A program made the translations under genes and the position numbers. 64,000 nt of DNA from Fibrobacterota bacterium (GTDB lineage Bacteria > Fibrobacterota > Chitinivibrionia > Chitinivibrionales > Chitinispirillaceae). The stretch lies in the NCBI GenBank assembly GCA_023459055.1, contig JAEWVR010000036.1, positions 1-64,000 on the forward strand, written 5' to 3'. This document shows, piece by piece, positions 60,620-64,000 of this stretch. The notes under the pieces were generated by a model, which did not search any database, was not told where the DNA came from, and saw only the letters and a list, made by a program, of their open reading frames with translations. The first letter of the stretch is position 1, and every line of letters starts with the position of its first letter.

Positions 60620-62154
60620 AATCAACACTGGTCACGCATGTTTGTATACTCGTTTTCACGAGTATATTTAAAATAACCATTTTGTCAGCTCAGTCAACAC
60701 AATCAGATATCGCTGTTGAAAGTACGCAATCAATAGTCAGTCATAATTCAGAACTGATTCGAATGTTCAGCGGTAATGCCGTTGTAAAAAAAGGTGAAGT
60801 GTTTGAAACGGTTGTTGTTATGGGTGGTGATGCAGAAATTTACGGAACAGTAAACGATGCTGTTGTGATAATGGGTGGGAAACTGCTGCTTGATGGTATT
60901 GTTAATGGTGATTGTGTTGTACTTGGAGGGATTGCTGATGTAAAGGCGGGAACGATTATAAACGGGGATCTGGTGATGATCGGTGGTGAAAATGCAATCG
61001 ATTCCGGTGTTGTTATTAATGGCGATAAAGTGATTATCGCTGCCTGGGCTGGAAAATTTATCAATAATATTACACCATATCTTGAACATTGTATTTTTAA
61101 AGGCCGCTTTATTGCAATATCGCTTCCCTGGACACTCTGGATTCTGGCCGGATATGTCGCACTTATGTTTGTTTGTGCAATTCTCTTTCACTCCACATTT
61201 GTAAAAAGTATCGAGATTGTCAATCATAAAGTTTTAACTGCACTGTTGATTGGAATACTTATTCCGGTTGCTGTCGGGCCGGTTTTTGTTGCATTGTCAA
61301 TTTCATTTATCGGTATTCCTGCAATTCCCGCTGTTATTCTGACACTTCAGGGGGCAATGCTTATTGGAATTTTTGCGATCAACGCGCATACGGGTAAGCA
61401 CCTGTTGTCAATTTTTGGCAGTAATGCTGCTCTTCCACCGATTGTATTTGCTCTTATTGGATCGGCACTTTACGGGGCACTTATGCTTCTGCCATTTGTC
61501 GGGGGATTTATTACGGTTGTGTTGACAACTGTCGGGACCGGGGCCGGAGTACTTGCAATATTTTCATTTGTAAAATCACTGAAATACACAAAATGCATGT
61601 CCGGAAAGACTACTGTTCCTGGTCATGCAGATAATAACCCTGTGCAAACCACTGATCCTGCTGATAATGATGATGGTATGGTAGTACCAGCACAAGAGGT
61701 ATCAGCTGTACAGTTGCCACTACAGTCAACTGAAAGTACCATGGCTGGAAATGCAACTTTTCTACAGCGCCTGGGGGCTGCAATTATCGATACAATGCTT
61801 GTATTTATAGTGTTTGGTATGATCACCAAACCGGTTATATCATTGTTGCATCAGGCGCATGACTCTTTTGGATCACTTGGTATGATCATGCTGCTGGCCT
61901 ACTTTACTGCAATGTGGGCGTGGAAACAAACAACGGTAGGTATGATTGTGTTTCGTTTGAAAGTTTACAGAGTGGATAATACACCGCTTACGTTCAGTAT
62001 TGCAGTTATCCGGGCGCTTGGATTGCTTCTGTCAATTCTTCCGTTTGGACTCGGATTCCTCTGGATGATATGGGATAAGGATAAATTAACCTGGTATGAT
62101 CGTATCGCAGGGACAGTGGTAAAACGGGTTGATGGCACATTGTCGATTGTGTAA
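60616..62154 (+). CDS. Polymer-forming (bactofilin-like) beta-helix fused to membrane and RDD domains
   Basis: A 512-residue protein. After a signal-like N-terminus, residues about 50-142 consist of short V-x-G-G/N-G-D repeats (VVVMGGDAEIYGTVN, VVLGGIADVKAGTIINGD) that form a right- or left-handed beta-helix as in bactofilins/polymer-forming cytoskeletal proteins. Then come several membrane helices (about 165-340), a polar linker, and an RDD domain at about 385-510 (FLQRLGAAIIDTMLVF, KQTTVGMIVFRLKV). AAGGAG precedes the ATG by nine bases; ATGA overlap with the gene upstream. This order of domains is unusual to me. The signal-like start suggests the beta-helix is extracytoplasmic. Confidence 0.8.
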   Translation: MKSTLVTHVCILVFTSIFKITILSAQSTQSDIAVESTQSIVSHNSELIRMFSGNAVVKKGEVFETVVVMGGDAEIYGTVNDAVVIMGGKLLLDGIVNGDCVVLGGIADVKAGTIINGDLVMIGGENAIDSGVVINGDKVIIAAWAGKFINNITPYLEHCIFKGRFIAISLPWTLWILAGYVALMFVCAILFHSTFVKSIEIVNHKVLTALLIGILIPVAVGPVFVALSISFIGIPAIPAVILTLQGAMLIGIFAINAHTGKHLLSIFGSNAALPPIVFALIGSALYGALMLLPFVGGFITVVLTTVGTGAGVLAIFSFVKSLKYTKCMSGKTTVPGHADNNPVQTTDPADNDDGMVVPAQEVSAVQLPLQSTESTMAGNATFLQRLGAAIIDTMLVFIVFGMITKPVISLLHQAHDSFGSLGMIMLLAYFTAMWAWKQTTVGMIVFRLKVYRVDNTPLTFSIAVIRALGLLLSILPFGLGFLWMIWDKDKLTWYDRIAGTVVKRVDGTLSIV

Positions 62155-62615
62155 TATGTCCAGCTGCTTTTATCAGGTGGAATAATTGGTTTTTCGTCCT
62201 GAGATGTGGAATCACGAACTATCCCGGGCTTCGGCCCTTTGATATCATATCAATGAATGACAACTGTTGATAAGTAAGATAAACTGTTCCAGACCGGTAC
62301 ATCCCATAATCGCATAGACCCGATTTACCCTGAATGATATCCTGCATAGTTCCACGGATGTACTGATTTGGTACGTGAGGTTTTAAAAATCAGAGAGATA
62401 GCAAAAACTAATAAATTTGACATATTATTTATGTCAGTATTGCTTTTTTGTGTGTCCTGAGTGATTTTACTTGTATGAATTGATATTATCTTGCAAGGTG
62501 ATGTGTAAAAACAGTATAAATCCCGTTCGCAGATAAAAATAAAGCGATTATGTTTTTTATCGGACATAAAAAGCAGCCAATTCGACACACATATTTATAA
62601 GGAAGGAATTACTTT
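62155..62615. other. Intergenic region with one UUCG-loop hairpin
   Basis: About 460 bases. A short gggc-ttcg-gccc hairpin followed by ttt at 62226-62240 lies about 70 bases after the RDD-fusion gene stop and may act as a weak terminator. The rest is AT rich, with the probable promoter of the Rnk-like gene; no gene is supported. Confidence 0.45.
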
Positions 62616-63032
62616 ATGTCAGATAACTGCATTTATATTACAGAAAATGATCTGAATAAGTTGAACGCACTGTTGAGGTCATCAAAAGGCTCTCAAAGAC
62701 GTGATGAAAAAAGTCTGCAACTATTAGAAGGTGAATTGAACAGAGCAAAAGTTGTAAAACATCAGGATATACCACCAGACGTTATAACCATGAATTCAGA
62801 GATTCATCTCAGAGATATGGACTCACAGGAGGAAACTGTTTACAAGCTTGTTTTTCCACACGAGGCCGATATTGATAAGGGCTACGTTTCTGTACTCGCG
62901 CCGATTGGTACAGCTCTTATCGGCTATAAAGTGGGTGATATTATTGAATGGAATGTTCCGGCTGGTACTGCCAGGTGGAAAGTTATGAAAATCACTTACC
63001 AACCGGAAGCTGCCGGCGACTTTCATTTGTAA
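62616..63032 (+). CDS. Rnk/GreA-family protein (nucleoside diphosphate kinase regulator-like)
   Basis: A 138-residue protein with the Rnk layout: a short N-terminal helical part (YITENDLNKLNALL) and a C-terminal GreA/GreB-type FKBP-like domain (RDMDSQEETVYKLVFPHEAD, SVLAPIGTALIGYKVGDIIEW). The N-terminal coiled coil is much shorter than in GreA, as in Rnk, which binds RNA polymerase. AAGGAAGG lies ten bases before the ATG. Single gene followed by a hairpin. Confidence 0.87.
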   Translation: MSDNCIYITENDLNKLNALLRSSKGSQRRDEKSLQLLEGELNRAKVVKHQDIPPDVITMNSEIHLRDMDSQEETVYKLVFPHEADIDKGYVSVLAPIGTALIGYKVGDIIEWNVPAGTARWKVMKITYQPEAAGDFHL

Positions 63033-63141
63033 ATACATCCTGAAACCGTAACAAATCAAATCTTTGCTGTACTATTGACTACAGATAACAGCAATGTCTG
63101 CTTTATGACGATGCATCATACGATACTTAATCTGATATTAT

Positions 63142-63182
63142 AAATGATACCGGAATCTGTTTCTCTGGTTCCGGTATCATTT
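63142..63182 (+). terminator. Probable terminator after the Rnk-like gene
   Basis: A 14-base perfect stem (aaatgataccggaa at 63142-63155 with its complement at 63169-63182) and a 13-base loop, 110 bases after the gene. The T-run after it is only three bases, so efficiency is uncertain. Confidence 0.65.
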
Positions 63183-63328
63183 ACCAATAAGATGATGGGT
63201 TTGAAAAGTAGTACGTGTTTTTTGAAAAAAAATTTCCGTTAATCAATTTTTTTATGCATTCCCATTTGTTCTATTTATTATCTTATTGCATCGCTGAAAC
63301 TGATTTTAACGAATCATCCGATATTTTG

Positions 63329-63359
63329 TAGTTACATTTTAGTTACATTTTAGTTACAC
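63329..63359. repeat. Short 11-bp tandem repeat
   Basis: Two exact copies of tagttacattt and a partial third (tagttacac), 43 bases upstream of the start codon of the last gene, in an otherwise featureless 370-base gap (63033-63401). It may be a binding site or slippage product. Confidence 0.75.
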
Positions 63360-63401
63360 AAAAACACCTAAAACCTTAATTGTAGGATTGGAGTTGCCGC
63401 A

Positions 63402-64000
63402 ATGTTATGTAGAATGATGTACCAATTGTCCATTGTCATGCTTGTATTGACAAGCACGCTTTTTTCGCAAACTGAACAAATCAAAAATGGAACCTTTTCA
63501 AGTGGTTCCACAAGTTGGAATCTTGGGAAATATGGGGGCAGCTCAAGTGGTACTGTCAGTAACGGAGAGTACGCCATTGTTGTTACAAGCCCGGGAACTG
63601 AATACTGGAACGTTCAGTTTACACAAGGGTCACTTTCTCTTGCACAGGGAAAAACATACCGGTTTAGTTTCGATGCTTACAAAGGGACTCAGAACAGTGG
63701 TGCACAAACCATGCAGGTAAACATCGGTCAGTCCGGTAGTCCCTATACATCGTATTTCGGAACTCAAAATAAACTGGTTACCTTGACAACAACGAAGACA
63801 CGCTACACATATCTGGTTGCAATGACAAATGCAACAGACGCAAACGCCCGTGTCGAATTTAACTGCGGGATCTCAACTGGTGGGTATTACATTGACAATG
63901 TGAGTCTTCTTGAAGAGACTGCAGCAACACCGCAGCTCAGCGCTGCACCGGTATCAATTGATTTCGGGAATATTACAGCAGGAAGTTCAAGGACAATGAA
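63402..64000 (+). CDS. Secreted carbohydrate-binding/ASH-domain protein, cut by the window end
   Basis: The frame stays open to the end of the window (199 codons seen). A signal peptide (MLCRMMYQLSIVMLVLTSTLFSQ, core shown here in part) is followed by a CBM4/9-like jelly-roll domain of about 150 residues (IKNGTFSSGSTSWNL start, WNVQFTQGSLSLAQGKTYRFSFDAY and GGYYIDNVSLLE end), then the beginning of an ASPM/SPD-2/Hydin (ASH)-type domain (VSIDFGNITAGSSR). Such a layout is typical of the start of large secreted glycoside hydrolases or surface proteins. GGAG lies eight bases before the ATG. Confidence 0.8.
   Translation, partial: MLCRMMYQLSIVMLVLTSTLFSQTEQIKNGTFSSGSTSWNLGKYGGSSSGTVSNGEYAIVVTSPGTEYWNVQFTQGSLSLAQGKTYRFSFDAYKGTQNSGAQTMQVNIGQSGSPYTSYFGTQNKLVTLTTTKTRYTYLVAMTNATDANARVEFNCGISTGGYYIDNVSLLEETAATPQLSAAPVSIDFGNITAGSSRTM

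Noticed and set aside
60748..61227. 159-residue minus-strand frame rich in Asn/His/Ile opposite the beta-helix region
   Set aside because: Antisense shadow of the repetitive Gly/Asp/Asn codons of the beta-helix; composition not protein-like.

Overview
The window looks like chromosome of a Gram-negative (diderm) bacterium of moderate GC (roughly 40-45% by eye). Evidence for an outer membrane is a set of ADP-heptose-type (GT9) glycosyltransferases, a GmhB-type heptose phosphatase, several lipoprotein signal peptides and proteins ending like outer-membrane barrels. Gene content (a PPDK with a histone-H1-like tail, a secreted carbohydrate-binding/ASH-domain protein at the right edge, many Shine-Dalgarno starts including GTG/TTG) would fit the FCB neighbourhood such as a Fibrobacterota/Chitinispirillia relative, but that placement is inference and not proven by any marker here. 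No rRNA, tRNA, CRISPR array, transposase or phage gene was recognised.

Layout. 1-5.9 kb: trpS and an inositol-monophosphatase-family gene on the minus strand, then ssb, a CNNM/CorC-type membrane protein and a membrane coiled-coil protein. 6.0-14.2 kb: a classical housekeeping operon yceD-rpmF-plsX-fabH-fabD-fabG-acpP-fabF-rnc plus an acyl-CoA dehydrogenase, closed by a strong terminator at 14165-14204. 14.2-17.5 kb: rpe, an S41 peptidase lipoprotein and an RNA m5U methyltransferase. 17.6-26.0 kb: a surface-glycan cluster (three GT9, two GT4, two GT2, a 41-residue CxxC protein and a probable outer-membrane barrel). 26.0-30.2 kb: rsmE and a tight three-gene operon of a GH57-like pseudoenzyme, a STAS-transmembrane protein and a lytic transglycosylase. 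30.8-36.4 kb: ppdK with an AT-hook/H1-like tail, thpR and nnr. 36.6-43.9 kb: a large zinc-peptidase/beta-propeller protein coupled to radical SAM, ketosynthase and Cys-less ketosynthase genes, then glutamine cyclotransferase. 43.9-49.1 kb: DUF4143 ATPase, larB, dusB, PAC2 and a Cache protein. 49.2-57.7 kb: second sugar/glycan cluster (gmhB, APH-type kinase, SDR epimerase, GT2s) and dinB. 57.8-62.2 kb: an EEP-fold lipoprotein, then an ECF sigma factor operon ending in a polymer-forming/RDD fusion. 62.6 kb to end: an Rnk-like protein and the start of a secreted carbohydrate-binding protein.

Two kinds of DNA structure run through the accessory parts. First, arrays of degenerate heptanucleotide repeats that keep strict 7-base phase while the unit sequence changes; several sit exactly at gene 3' ends and supply the last codons and the stop codon (lytic transglycosylase, dinB, Cache protein). 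Second, GC-rich foldback elements (5-100, 14215-14259, 19836-19961, 25964-26015), one of which encodes the C-terminal tail of a glycosyltransferase.

The most unusual individual observations are the PPDK open reading frame that runs into an H1/AT-hook domain with its own ribosome binding site and start codon, the overlapping radical SAM/KS-alpha/KS-beta operon, the GH57-like protein that has lost its catalytic motifs but sits in a conserved-looking operon, and the beta-helix/RDD fusion behind an ECF sigma factor.
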